Assembly (NCBI RefSeq): GCF_011386835.1 | Contig: NC_088795.1 | Location: forward strand, 100,872,434-100,936,433 | Reading direction: 5' to 3' | DNA length: 64,000 bases | Source: Chrysemys picta bellii | Lineage: Eukaryota; Chordata; Testudines; Emydidae | Shown here: piece after piece, positions 46,343 through 57,534 of the stretch | Layout: the number at the start of each line of letters is the position of its first letter | How positions within the stretch are numbered: the first letter of the stretch is position 1 | Notes under the pieces: model-generated | Database searches by the model: none | The model's input: only the letters and a program-made list of their open reading frames with translations | Told to the model about the DNA's origin: nothing | Translations under genes and position numbers: made by a program

Positions 46343-47076
46343 AGCTTTTGTGACTATAAACTGAGATCTGAGTAGCTAATCACTTTTTTTGTATTTCATC
46401 TCTGTCAGTAGCAATAGAGTGCTGTGCATAACTCTTTTAAAGATAGATATCCATAAACCAGCTTTTATTAAAGCATAACTTTTTGGTGTGTGTTTAACAG
46501 TGCAGATACTTTAATTTTATTTGAGTAAATTTAATACTCTGGTACTATGGTTTCCACCCTCTCTCTTCTCCCCTGTTGTGATGAACTGGAACATTGGTGT
46601 GCTCTGGCTATATTCTTTGGTGTCAGGCCTTAGCACATTTGTTGCTATTATTTTTTCCCCCTCATCTTTTCCCTTTTTCCCTCTCTAACTTCTGTTCTTT
46701 TGTACTCTTGTTCTTGTCCCCTTACTTGTCAAAAAGTACTTGGAGTGTGTGTTAGTGGTTCCATGAATTCAGTAGCATGTGGAGCTGAAGTTACTTATTT
46801 GACTTGGGAGCAGAGGAGAGAAGCTTAGGCCTGGTAGGTTGTTCCCGTTGCTGTCTTTATTGGGAGGTCCTGTGAGAGCCGTGGGTATTTTTCTTTAACT
46901 TTGTACCTGGAGGTCGGGTAGGAATGATAGGGTGGGTTCTATTCAGGAGACTGGCAGGAGCTCCTCAGTGAAGCAGAGAGACCAAGTAGCTTTAGGAATA
47001 ATGCTTTCTTTCCTATTCTAATAAAATTAAAATATTGAATAAGGAAGTGACTCTCTCTATATTTTTGTTGCCACAT
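46343..47076. other. RELL1 intron 2, unassigned
   Basis: CT/T-rich patch near 46555-46720. No gene. Confidence 0.4.
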
Positions 47077-47768
47077 AGGGTTGCCAGATGTCCAGTTTTC
47101 GACCGGAATGTCCGGTCGAAAAGGGAAACTGGCAGCCTCTGTTTGGCTGCCTCCGGTCAGTGGCCTCCGCCACCGGGGGGGCCAGGAAGAGCAACAGCGG
47201 CTGCTGGAGCCTGGAGGAGCGGCTCTGTTTAACAGCTGCTGCTCTCCCTGCCCCCCCAACCTGACAGAGAACTGGCTGGTTCCTGGACCGGGCTCCAAAG
47301 TAGGTACTGGCGCCGTCCAGGGGTTTGTGTGTAACCTGTCTGCCCTCTTGCCCCGTTGTGTCCCGATTTTCCAGCCCCTCACTCCGGGGACCAATTCCCC
47401 CTCTGCCCCAGTCCCTTGCTCTAGGGATGGACCCCGCTGTGCCCTGAATTCCCCACCCCAGCCCCTTGCTCCAGGGACTGCCCTCCCACTCCACTGTGCC
47501 CTGATTTCCCCACCCCAGCCCCACTGTGCCCCGATTGGGCAGGCTCTGCGCCAGCTCCTGCCAGCCCAGCTCTGTAAGTGGCAGGTGAGTCCCAGGGGAT
47601 GAGGGAGTGAGTGACAGAGGCAGGAATGGGGAGAGAGTGACGGGGGGGGGGGACAGTTGGGGTGGTGGTCAGAGCCTCGGAGGAAGAGGCAGGGCAGGGG
47701 GGTGGGACCTCAAGGAAGGAGTGGGGGAGGGGTGTTTGGTTTTCAGGGATTAGAAAGTTGGCAGCCCT
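47077..47768. mobile_element. GC-rich MITE with AGGGTTGCCA termini
   Basis: Left AGGGTTGCCAGATG and right TTGGCAGCCCT form inverted ends. The interior is GC-rich with repeated CCCCAGCCCCTTGCTCCAGG-type units and a G-run at 47642. The 173- and 155-codon open frames on opposite strands are by-products of composition. No target duplication found. Confidence 0.6.
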
Positions 47769-48727
47769 ATAAGAGGGTGAAAGGCAATGGTATATTCGTT
47801 ATCCACAGTCACAGGGTCAATTTTCACCCCTTAAACTACTTTGAGAAGGCTTTTTGTGACCCCAAGAGTTCTCAATTCAGAGATTTTGTACACAAGTATA
47901 TTTATATACTCATTCTATTTAGTGCCTTTTCTTAAAGCCCTGGCTCCTGGAGTCATGCTGTTAAATGAAAATCGTGGCTTTCATTTAATAAAAAATTTCT
48001 ATCCCTATGTTGTATGGAAAAGCTTGAAAAAGCAAATCCTAAAGGTTCAAACACTAGAAGGCAAACAAAAAATCTAAAATTTAGTATTTTTATAAAATCT
48101 TTCCATTTTTAAGATAATCTCATGATTTTGGGAGGGTCTGGCTCGTGATATTTGAATGCTTGGGGCTGGCAGTACTTGACTCCTGTCTTCCTATTTGTAG
48201 TGAAAGGCGCTGAATTTACAGTCTTAGATACTACAGTCTGTTGTGGCTAACAGTATAGCAGTGCAAGCTTCCCTGCAACAACTGGTTAATTTGTTACTAG
48301 TCAAATGTGAGGCATTCCATATGTGGTAGCTTAATCTCCAAACCCATTTTCTGCTGAGACTTGGATTCCTTCTGCTCTCTTAAAATCGAGGTGAGAAGGA
48401 GGATGAAAGTGATGATAAACTTTGATATTTCAAAGTTTTATGAAAATTTTGAATTTTCAGGGGGTATTAGATGAAATACATAAAATATGGAACTTAAGAA
48501 CTCAGCCCTGATGTCTGTAGTGAGAAAATCGTGCCTGAATAGGGCTGCAGGACTGTCTTCAGGATTGTTACTAAAATCCATAAAAAGTGTTGTTTTTTTT
48601 AATATGGTAGTGATATAATACTTATATATTCCATGAGATGTTCTCCTGTTTTTCTTACTTTACCATAGGAAAAATAATTTCTAGGAGGCTGTAATACTGA
48701 CTATATGTTGTTGTTTTCCCCCCATAG
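47769..48727. other. RELL1 intron 2, unassigned
   Basis: No repeat or gene recognised before the exon 3 acceptor. Confidence 0.4.
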
Positions 48728-48799
48728 AAATGAATGAAAGTGTAAATGACAATAACGATACTGTGGGGCGAATCGTCAACATCATTATGAAAAATGAAG
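48728..48799 (+). CDS. RELL1: RELL1 coding exon 3
   Basis: A 72-nt exon, acceptor CCCCCCATAG and donor GTACAG, phase 1 at both sides. It encodes NESVNDNNDTVGRIVNIIM and flanking residues, equivalent to the NDSVNENSDTVGQIV stretch of the human protein, in the cytoplasmic domain. Short exons like this do not stand out as open frames and are found only through gene structure. Confidence 0.9.
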
Positions 48800-48935
48800 G
48801 TACAGTTTAAAATCAGCGTTCTCCATTAAAGATGTGAATCCCTCTGATGCAGTTTGATACTATGTAGCTATTTAAAGTGTTTCCATAGCATATTATAGGG
48901 CTTGCTTCATTCCGATACTCTCTTATACTGTCTTG

Positions 48936-49653
48936 GGAATCATTAAAAAAGGGGATAGAGAATAAGACAGAGAATATCTTGTTGCCCTTATATAAATCCA
49001 TGGTATGCCCACATCTTGAATACTGCGTACAGATGTGGTCTCCTCATCTCAAAAAAGATATACTGGCATTAGAAAAAGTTCAGAAAAGGGCAACTAAAAT
49101 GATTAGGGGTTTGGAACGGGTCCCATATGAGGAGAGATTAAAGAGGCTAGGACTTTTCAGCTTGGAAAAGAGGAGACTAACTGGGGATATGATAGAGGTA
49201 TATAAAATCGTGAGTGGTGTGGAGAAAGTGAATAAGGAAAAGTTATTTACTTGTTCCCATAATATAAGAACTAGGGGCCATCAAATGAAATTAATGGGGA
49301 GCAGGTTTAAAACAAATAAAAGGAAGTTCTTCTTCACACAGCGCACAATCAACCTGTGGAACTCCTTGCCTGAGGAGGTTGTGAAGGCTAGGACTATAAC
49401 AGAGTTTAAAAGAGAACTAGATAGATTCATGGAGGTTAAGTCCATTAATGGCTATTAGCCAGGATGGATAAGGAATGGTGTCCCTAGGCTTTGTTTGTGA
49501 GAGGGTGGAGATGGATGGCAGAAAAGTGATCATTTGATCATTACCTGTTAGGTTCACTCCCTCTGGGGCATCTGGCATTGGCCACTGTCGGTAGACAGGA
49601 TACTGGGTTTGATGACCTTTGGTCTGACCCAGTATGGCCGTTCTTATGTTCTT
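48936..49653 (+). mobile_element. CR1 LINE 3' end in RELL1 intron 3
   Basis: The 159-codon frame at 48979-49458 encodes the CR1 ORF2 C-terminus ([50 protein letters not shown]). It is followed by the tail CAGTATGGCCGTTCTTATGT. The frame is intact, so this is a fairly recent 5'-truncated insertion. Confidence 0.92.
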
Positions 49654-49765
49654 GTTTGTACACACTTAATGTTCTGAAATTGCTTTTTAGAATGAGACTT
49701 TCCATATCTTATCTACAGTTAATTTTTTTTCTTTTGGAAGGTTGGTTCATGTCAGAACTTTAACT

Positions 49766-49860
49766 TGTCTCTTTCACCAACAGAAGTTGGTCTGATAAAA
49801 GATATTATCTCACCCATCTTGTCTAATATCCTGGAACCAACAGAACTACAAAACTGCAAA
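49766..49860. mobile_element. Partial copy of the 46170-46329 repeat family
   Basis: TCTCTTTCACCAACAGAAG, AAAGATATTATCTCACCCAT and CTAATATCCTGGAACCAACA match the right half of the 46.2 kb element. Confidence 0.65.
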
Positions 49861-50977
49861 CTTGCTTTTTGTGTCATTTCTATGTTTTTTAACTTTGCAG
49901 TCTTTGCAAGAGGCTGAATTTCCTTATTTTTAAAAGAAGGTAAAAGAACTAGCATTGTTTGCTTAATGGTAATGTCAAAGCCTATTTGGGAGCATTTAAA
50001 TACTACCATCACATTGAATGGCTTGAAATGGAGGGGCAAGTTCCGATTACTGCACATGTGTGATTGAGGCAAAGGTTTTCAGCGAAGTAGGGAAAACAGG
50101 ACAGCAAGATTGCTGTTTACTTTGTGATGGTTGTATCTAAACAATACAATAGAAAAAGAAAGAAATGTTTGGAAGGGGAAAAGAATGCTTCTGAGCAGCT
50201 ATGCAGACTTGAGAGTGGTGTCTGTGTAGCATTCTTCTCTGTAACATTGATGGAATCTGCTCTTTGAAACATCACACAGTTGGGATTACATGGGTTTTTA
50301 GAGAGTTGTTGGACCTTAATCAGGGAGTAGCTGCTCTGTATTGAACTGCACGTCTAGTAGTGTAAATTTACGTACAGGTTAAGACTGCCCCTTAGACCAT
50401 TAACTTCTCCTTTGTGGCATCCAATCTGCAGTGAATAGCTGAGCTAGTGATCCAGTAGCAGTACAGCTCTAGGAATATGCCAAAGGCAATGCAAAGGCTA
50501 GTATCTATGTGGATGTCCTGGAAGCTAAGGGAATGGGACCAGATTTTCCTCCGGAAACTTGGGCTTTTCACAGTTGAAGGCCTTTCTGTACATTCATAAA
50601 TACCCTGAAGAGAGGATGTGGTGGCAATTCAGAATTCACTTGTTTATAATTGGAATACTTTTTTTGTGCAGGTTGGGAGTAGCTGGCCCTCAATATGTGG
50701 CTTTGAATGTGTGAGCTGCCTATAATTCTTAGTAGTTTACTTGAGGTTGTGTACTACTAGTATGCACTGTTACACAGTTGCTTATTTTACCAAAAGGCAG
50801 CATTATTTTAGTGGTGGCTGAAATGATTCCTTTGAGATCCATCCAAATAATTAAATATTCATTAACTCTACTAATCTTTGACTTGTGTCCTGGGAGTGCT
50901 TTTTAGACAGAGTGATCAGTACTGATAGATTGTATGCATGGTATTAATGGCAAGCATTCTCATAACATAGACAGTAA
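49861..50977. other. RELL1 intron 3, unassigned
   Basis: No gene or named repeat. Confidence 0.4.
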
Positions 50978-50979
50978 TA

Positions 50980-51168
50980 CACCTCTACCCTGATATAATG
51001 CTGTCCTTGGGAGCCAAAAAATCTTACCGCGTTATAGGTGAAACTGTGTTATATTGAACTTGCTTTGATCCGCCGGAGTGTACAGGGCGCCCCCCCCCGG
51101 AGCGCAGCTTTACCGCGTTATATCCAAATTCGTGTTATATTGGGTCATGTTATATCGGGGTAGAGGTG
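50980..51168. mobile_element. Mariner-type MITE, second copy
   Basis: CACCTCTACCC at both ends, flanked by TA (50978-50979 and 51169-51170). Opposite orientation to the 22011-22202 copy (the GTCCTTGGGA block is now on the left). Confidence 0.8.
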
Positions 51169-51263
51169 TATATGTGCTTTGTATTGGGACTGAGATATGT
51201 GTTCTATAGCAAGAGTAACTTTACCTTCTCAATATAAACGCCCATAAATTTCAATAAATCAGC

Positions 51264-51302
51264 ATTTCATAGAATCGTAGGCTGGAAGGGACCTTGATGC
51301 CT
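51264..51302 (-). mobile_element. CR1 3'-tail fragment
   Basis: TTTCATAGAATCGTAGGCTG then GAAGGGACCTTGATG, a short piece of a CR1 end. Confidence 0.55.
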
Positions 51303-51532
51303 TTGGCATCTTTCCTTTTGGAGATTCCATAATGCAGACTTCTCTGGTCTAGATGGAACTAAATTCAGAGCCCTTCAGTTCAGCTGTGAGATTGCTGTTA
51401 ATGCACTTTTGCTAAGTGGGTTCTGGGTCAAAATTAGAATCTTCAGCTTGCTTACTTTTTACTATCTTTTTTGATTATACAAGGACATAGCAACACATTT
51501 CTTCTAACAATTTCTGTTTATGCTTTTTACAG

Positions 51533-51590
51533 CAAATGCTGATATGTTAAAGGCCATGGTGGCAGATAACAGTGTGTGTGATCCTGAAAG
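51533..51590 (+). CDS. RELL1: RELL1 coding exon 4
   Basis: A 58-nt exon with acceptor CTTTTTACAG and donor GTAAGG, entering in phase 1 and leaving in phase 2. It encodes ANADMLKAMVADNSVCDPE, near-identical to the human ANADVLKAMVADNS region of the cytoplasmic tail. Confidence 0.92.
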
Positions 51591-52383
51591 GTAAGGTCTT
51601 TCTATTTTAACTGTGTATATTTCCTCTGCATGTCAAGATGTACCCTGCCAATGATTCTATGTTAATTAAAACTGAAATCTCAGTGAAATTTGAATCCTTT
51701 AAATGCTATTATGATAACTGAACGTTTGTTCACTCTAGTTTTAGATTGAATAACGTTCAATAGCAGTCATTTGGGAGCTTAATCACAGGGATGCTACTTC
51801 AAAGATGCAGTTACTCTTTTTTTTTTTTTAATAAAAAATGCATACATTCTTGTAACACTACTCCTGTAAGTTTATGTAGTGTCCATTTTTATCAAAACTG
51901 GAAATGTACATTTGATTTCATAAAAACAAGGTATCTATATCTCTTATTAGAAAAAGTACAGATTGCCACAAATTACTTTACTTGCTAATCAAGTTTTTTC
52001 TATTCTTTTGCTCCCACATGCCCGAGTCATTGATTGAAAAGAAAATATTTTGATTTCATTCTTATTTTTCTCTGATTCACTAAGATTTCCTTTCTCTTCT
52101 GAGAGAAACTTTTCTGAGGAACTTTCAATTCTGTGTGTATGCATTGAGATTTACAGTAGAAATCTATCATACTGGGGACTGAAAATTGACAGTAACTCAT
52201 AGTGCCTTTGCACACTTGTTTAATTATTTAAAACAAGGCTAGGGCTTGAAAAACTAACCCAACACTTAACAGCTAGAGGACTAACCCAGATTGCTAGAGG
52301 CTGATCTGAAAGATGAGGGGAAGAGAGAGTAGCTTTCTAGAGGCTTGATTTGTAGTTTGAAAGTTAAAGTGGAACAACCCTCC
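51591..52383. other. RELL1 intron 4, unassigned
   Basis: AT-rich with a T-run at 51817-51829. No gene. Confidence 0.4.
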
Positions 52384-52386
52384 TTA

Positions 52387-52791
52387 AGCCTTGTCTCCAC
52401 TGGCAAGTTTCTGCGCAGTAAAGCAGCTTTCTGTGGTGTAACTACCGAGGTGTACACACCACCAAGTCACTTGGTGTGCAGAAACTCCTCAGTTGCAGTG
52501 TTGCCAAAAAAACACCGCAACAAGAGTCGTAAGCCTTACAGCACAGAGGGTCCAGTGCTGTATTGGCAGCGTAAACACATTACAGCGTAGAAGGCAATCA
52601 TTTAGCCTCCGGAAGTGTCCCATAATCCCTCAAGTGGCTGCTCTGCTCATTGTTTTGAACTTGGCTGCCCTGGAGACATGCGCCCGTCCCATTTTAAAGC
52701 TCCGTTTCCGACAGCCCTTGTATGCTGTGCTGATCTGCTCCGGGACAGAAAGCAAGCCATTAATGTGGAATGCTTGTGCTGTTGAACACAG

Positions 52792-52841
<50 letters not shown>

Positions 52842-53358
52842 ACCAGCCAGCCCAGGGAGGAAGGCAGATGCTGATGTTGGGGGTTTCCCCCTCACCCTGT
52901 CTGAGTCCTGGTTGCTTCCTGCCGCTGTCTGAACTTACAAGACAGCATGCTGACACACTCTCTGTCCACCAAAACACAGTGTCTCTTCTCCCCACCTCCA
53001 TACACACATACTCTCCCTGTCGCACCCTCTGCCCTCCCCCCCTTTCAGTTGAAAAGCAGTTGGCAATGTAATAGGATGCCCATGGAACAATGGGACTGGG
53101 AAACCTACATCATGTGATGCTGTGCCTGCCCCCTGAGGCATTGCAAACCCCTCCCAAAGCATCCTGTGGCCAGTTGCACAGTGGAATAACTACCACAATG
53201 CACTGACGGCTCTCTTTGCCATTGCAAGAGCTGCTAATGTGGATGCGCTCCACAGTCACAAGGAGCACAGTGTGGACACGCAACAGCGGTTTAATTCCAA
53301 TGCTTTAATAAAAGTGGTATAACTTATTGTGCAGAAACTTGCCAGTGTAGACATACCC
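52387..53358. mobile_element. Harbinger-type non-autonomous element, 972 bp
   Basis: The left CACTGGCAAGTTTCTGCGCA (52398 onward) and right TGTGCAGAAACTTGCCAGTG are inverted copies, giving termini of about 33 bp. Flanked by TTA (52384-52386 and 53359-53361). The interior holds a (GT)n run followed by (GA)n at about 52796-52840. Open frames inside are not credible as transposase. Confidence 0.8.
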
Positions 53359-53361
53359 TTA

Positions 53362-54121
53362 GTGTGAATGCAGTTGTACCAGTCTCTAAAGGTGCTTGTG
53401 TCTGTATTGATAAAATATGTTTAGCTATATCAGCACTGATATAAACACCTGTAGGCTGGTACAACTGCAGCCATGCTGAAGAGGGTGATTCCACTTTTAA
53501 TTATACCATTTTCTAAACAAATATAATTATAGTAGTACAAAGACTGTGTGTAAATCAGCCCTCTGTATGCATTATTTACACACTTTGTTCCTTCTCCTTC
53601 GTTTTACCTCTTATTTTACTTGGAGCAATTTTTTGAGGAAAATATCTTTACAATCTTGAGAGATGTCCGTTTTCAAATATGGGCCAATTTCAAAATAATC
53701 TTTGCTGATGATGCAGGAGTGTGTGGTTGACTTAAAATTTGAACAACTAAATGGTTTTGGCTTCTCTTTGACTTTTCACAAGAGAAAATGAAGATGTGTA
53801 TGTGAATTTGCAAAACTGCCCTTTTGCTGGAGGGGGGTGTCTGCTGGTGCTCTTCTCTAGTAAAAGTGGGCGGGGGAAGGCTGGAATAAATCATTGACAT
53901 TAGTCTGCTGTGGAAAAGTATCTTTTTGTTAGCTAAAACTACCTTCTGTGAGGGGAAAAACAATCTAAATTTAACACTAGCTGAATACAACCCTAGGGTA
54001 TGTGATCAGAGAATAAAGTGGGACAATTATTTAAATTTAAAGAAACCCTATTTCTAAGAAGAACAAATATATGCAACTAAAGTTAAACATTGTTAATTAT
54101 TTTTTTTGTTTTTAAAAATAG
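53362..54121. other. RELL1 intron 4, distal part, unassigned
   Basis: No repeat recognised. Ends in a T-rich tract before the exon 5 acceptor. Confidence 0.4.
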
Positions 54122-54361
54122 CCCTGTGTCTCCTACCACTCCAGGCAGTCCTACAAGTCCAGGCTCTCCTTTGTCACCAGGTGATACTCCATCAAAACAT
54201 AACTGTCGTGGCCATCACTTGCATACAGTTGGGGGAGTAGTAGAGAAGGATGTTTGTAGTCGCTGTAGTCACAAAAGATGGCACCTTTTAAAGCCAACCA
54301 ACAAAACTAAAGAACCTAAAAAAAGCCGACAAGGAGAAGTTACAGTACTTTCTGTGGGAAG
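54122..54361 (+). CDS. RELL1: RELL1 coding exon 5 (cytoplasmic tail)
   Basis: A 240-nt exon, acceptor AAAAATAG, donor GTAAGA, phase 2 on both sides. It encodes a Pro/Ser/Thr-rich run (SPVSPTTPGSPTSPGSPLSP), then HHLHTVGGVVEKDVCSRCSHKR with Cys and His residues, then a Lys-rich segment and GEVTVLSVG. The HHLHTVGGVV block is characteristic of the RELT/RELL family. The last two bases (AG) complete the Arg of the RFRV motif with exon 6. Confidence 0.95.
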
Positions 54362-54689
54362 GTAAGACTGTTCTGTTTTGTTCTGTTTCATGCTTTATTT
54401 ACATGTTGTCTCATCTGACTCTCACTGTTGGATTAGTTACATGCTGCTATCACCTACTTCTGTAACGATTCTTGTCACAGCCCAGCACATGGATTTTTCG
54501 GAATTGCAAGACTGTAATTAACTTTTGAGGCATTGTGTTGTTTCCCTAGACATCAGATGTCTGACCTGTAAATCTAAACTTTGTCAGTTCACTAGTTCTC
54601 TTTTTTGATCAAATTTTTTTTTATTGGGATTCGGATGAGCATACTGGCAAACTAAAGAATTTTAATGATTAATTATTAATTTGTATTAC

Positions 54690-54905
54690 CATTAGTGTCT
54701 GGAGCCTTAGTGATGGACCAGGACCCCATTATCCTAGATGCTGTACAAATGCAGAATAAAAAGACGGCCCCCGCCCAAAGGAACTTGCAGTCTAAGGCCT
54801 GGTCTACACCTAAAACTTAGGTCATTCTAACTACATTGCTCTGCGCAATGAAAATTTTCATTCCCTTTGTGATGTTGTTAGGTTGATCTAACCCATCTGT
54901 AGATG
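54690..54905. repeat. CORE-SINE-like relic followed by Harbinger MITE end
   Basis: GGACCCCATTATCCTAGATG, CTGTACAAATGCAGA and CTTGCAGTCTAA fit a MIR-like SINE. GGCCTGGTCTACACCTAAAA at 54797 is a MITE terminus. Confidence 0.5.
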
Positions 54906-55009
54906 CAAGATGGAAGAATTCTTCCATTTTCTTCATCTAGCCATGTCACGACTCCTCTGGCTTCCCATCCTAGTCACAGTCTCCTTGCTCAGGTTAGAGG
55001 TTACCTATT

Positions 55010-55168
55010 TCATAGAGCTGGAAGGAACCCCGAAAGGTCATAGAGTCCAGCCCCCTGCCTTCGCTAGCAGGACCAGGTACTGATTTTGTCCCAGATCAAG
55101 GACTGAACTGTCAACCCTGGGTTTGGCAGGCCAATGCTCAAACCACTGAGCTATCCCTATCCGCCCCC
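55010..55168 (-). mobile_element. tRNA-derived SINE with CR1-type tail, minus copy
   Basis: Reverse complement matches the 43039-43222 SINE (ATAGCTCAGTGGTTTGAGCA, CCCAGGGTTGACAG, CTGGTCCTGCTAGCGAAGGC). Lies in RELL1 intron 5. Confidence 0.85.
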
Positions 55169-56237
55169 CGTACCACCTCCCAGAAGGCATGAAATGAGGC
55201 CTGAAGACCTGCGTCTTGAACTTATCTGCTGTTGTCATGAAATTCTTGATGGGTCCCCATACTTCAATAACATTCAGGTCTTTAGAGCTTTAGGGTTCCA
55301 GCACACGTGTGTGCATATTACTCTCCCCCCCCCCCCCACCCCCCACACCTCCCACACACACCCTGATAGAGATAACTCTTAGGTGGGGAAGTCTACAAGC
55401 TCCAATTTTCCCTCATAATAGGATCTTTTTTATGGATGAATTCCTCCACCATCATAGGAACCACAGAAGACCTGGACTCAGGTTCTTCCTCTCTTCTGCT
55501 CATGTGCATAGCATGTTGACATGAGTATTTGCAGTTTAGTGCTTGGATTGCATGTGGACCCTGATATCTGTGACGTTGTATGTCTCTGAGTGTTTACGCT
55601 TTCTTTGAGGGGATGGAAATGGAAGATGCTTAAGGAGCAAAATTAAGTGAATTTCACTTCAGTGTGGGCTAATATGGTTAATATGTTTCTTTTTAATCTA
55701 GTCAAGTACACTAATAAATTATACTTTGCCTCAGAGCCAGGTGGCTTTAGAATTTTGTGCTGTGGAATTTTTTAAAATCCCTTCATAGTGTGAGTAGAAA
55801 TCCAAAGCTGTGGATCCAGTAACACAATTGCCTAAAAAGAGAGCAAGAATTGCAGATAGATCTTCATCCTTCTCTTGACTTTCTTTACAGTAAGTATCAA
55901 ATACAGAAGATGCAATTTTCCCTCTAGTTTGGTTTTTTTGGCTTTTGGACTATTCATGATTGCTCAACCAATAGTGTAGTCTTTTCTTAAAATTAGAGAT
56001 CTTCTTTTTTTCCAAGAGAGGTAGGTATGGTCCAAACACTAGAGTCTGAGATAGGAATTCCCAACTTTAGACTTCCTTCCTGCTGTATTCTTGGAATGCC
56101 GCTTTAAAATATCTTGTTTTCCATCTATGTAGTTGGGATAATACTTGCCTCATTGGGATGTTGAAGATTGATTAGCTGATTTCTGGAGAAAAAACAACCA
56201 ACCTATCCTAAGTGGGTTCTTGTATTGCTTGTTTCAG
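55169..56237. other. RELL1 intron 5, distal part, unassigned
   Basis: C-rich/CA-rich low-complexity run at about 55323-55365. No gene. Confidence 0.4.
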
Positions 56238-56382
56238 ATTTAGAGTCACAAAAGTAGAGCATAAATCTACATCCAAAGAGCGGAAAAGCTTGATGTCTGT
56301 TAATGGTGTTGAAGGTGTCAATGGAGAAGTGCCTGCCACACCTGTCAGACAAGGAGCAAGAGGGAGAACTAGCACAGAATAA
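56238..56382 (+). CDS. RELL1: RELL1 coding exon 6 (C-terminus and stop)
   Basis: Acceptor TTGTTTCAG; entry in phase 2 gives Arg236, so RFRV (236-239) is assembled across the splice junction. In RELT-family proteins this RFx[V/I] motif is the known docking site for the SPAK/OSR1 kinases. The exon continues TKVEHKSTSKERKSLMSV and NGEVPATPVRQ and ends at TAA 56380-56382. The total is 283 residues against 271 in human as I recall. The exon proper extends to 56385, where CAG is followed by the donor GTGGGT, so the 3' UTR is spliced. Confidence 0.93.
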
Positions 56383-56773
56383 CAGGTGGGTATTAAAGAT
56401 TATAGACTGACATGGAAAGTAGGATCCGGTGAGAGGGTCAGATATATTCTCACTGATTTCTTTTGTTGAGAGGTAGAATATGAATAGCCACATATTTAAA
56501 CACACATTGGTTAAAAATGTCACAAAGAGAAAATACATCTATAAAGATTTATTACCACCTTTTAGTTAATTTGTCAAGATTAACAGTACCCAGCCAGATT
56601 CTTAACCAACCAGACTCTTACCCAATAATTTATTTATATTCTATATTTAAGGTTTAAATTGAAATAAAATCCATTTATCTCTTATGGTGGCTTCCACAAT
56701 CCAAAGAATGAAGAGGTGTAAAAGAACATCTGTATTTACTCATTTTTTCTGTAAATTACTTGATTTCATTCCA

Positions 56774-57170
56774 GGTGTTGGTGAGGAATATGTCCTCAGT
56801 ACAAAAAACAATATCACAACTGGCACTAACTGGAAAATACTTGGGCAGTCAGCAGAGGCTCAAAGCACCGAGTGGGCATGGAACCAAACTTATTTATAAT
56901 GGTGGTTGTTAAAAGACTTGCAGATCACAGCCTCACAGGAATATCTGAGATGCCTGTTATTTCCTCTAATTTAAGTGCTGCGGTTATTGCTTCTTGTATC
57001 AGATGGTGCCATAACTGTGGAATCTTTGATATCTCTATATGGTGCACATACCATGTTAGGAGCACCATTTCCGATTTTGTTCGGGGTGGAAAGGCAACTT
57101 TAACTATGATCCCAGGGGCTACTTAGGCACCTGAAAACTCCCCCTTCCCCCCCAGTTAATAACTTAGAAA
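56774..57170 (+). other. RELL1: Candidate RELL1 3' UTR exon
   Basis: A donor sits three bases after the stop (56386), so a further non-coding exon is expected. TTTCATTCCAG ending at 56773 is a plausible nearby acceptor. The 3' limit here is arbitrary; no polyadenylation site has been tied to it. Inference only. Confidence 0.3.
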
Positions 57171-57534
57171 TTAGCTGACAGGAGCCCTGTATCTAATTCC
57201 TATATAAAGAAAAAAAAATACATACAAACACCAATTAAAGCCACATTTAAGTTTATATTTAAATTTAGAACAATGATGAGTTAATATAGCAAGATATTCC
57301 CAATCCCAAAATTGGAATAGATCATTTAACTTTTGGAAACACCCTACTAGGGCAAGTCCCCGTGAGTTTATACTGCACCTATCTGGGATTCTAGGGGTAT
57401 TACGGTAGTACAAATAATAATGGACTAGAAACTGAGTTTAAATGGGAGTGAAACTGACATTTTCAAGTTACTTTCTCTTCTGTTTAAAGGCTATTTACTT
57501 TCCAGAAGGCTCTTAAACACACTACAGTGATTGA

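Noticed and set aside
47057..47602. 155-173-codon frames on opposite strands
   Set aside because: They lie within a GC-rich MITE with repeated units, and both strands are open for the same compositional reason.
52493..53162. Frames of 75-131 codons on both strands
   Set aside because: They pass through GT/GA repeats inside a Harbinger-type non-autonomous element.
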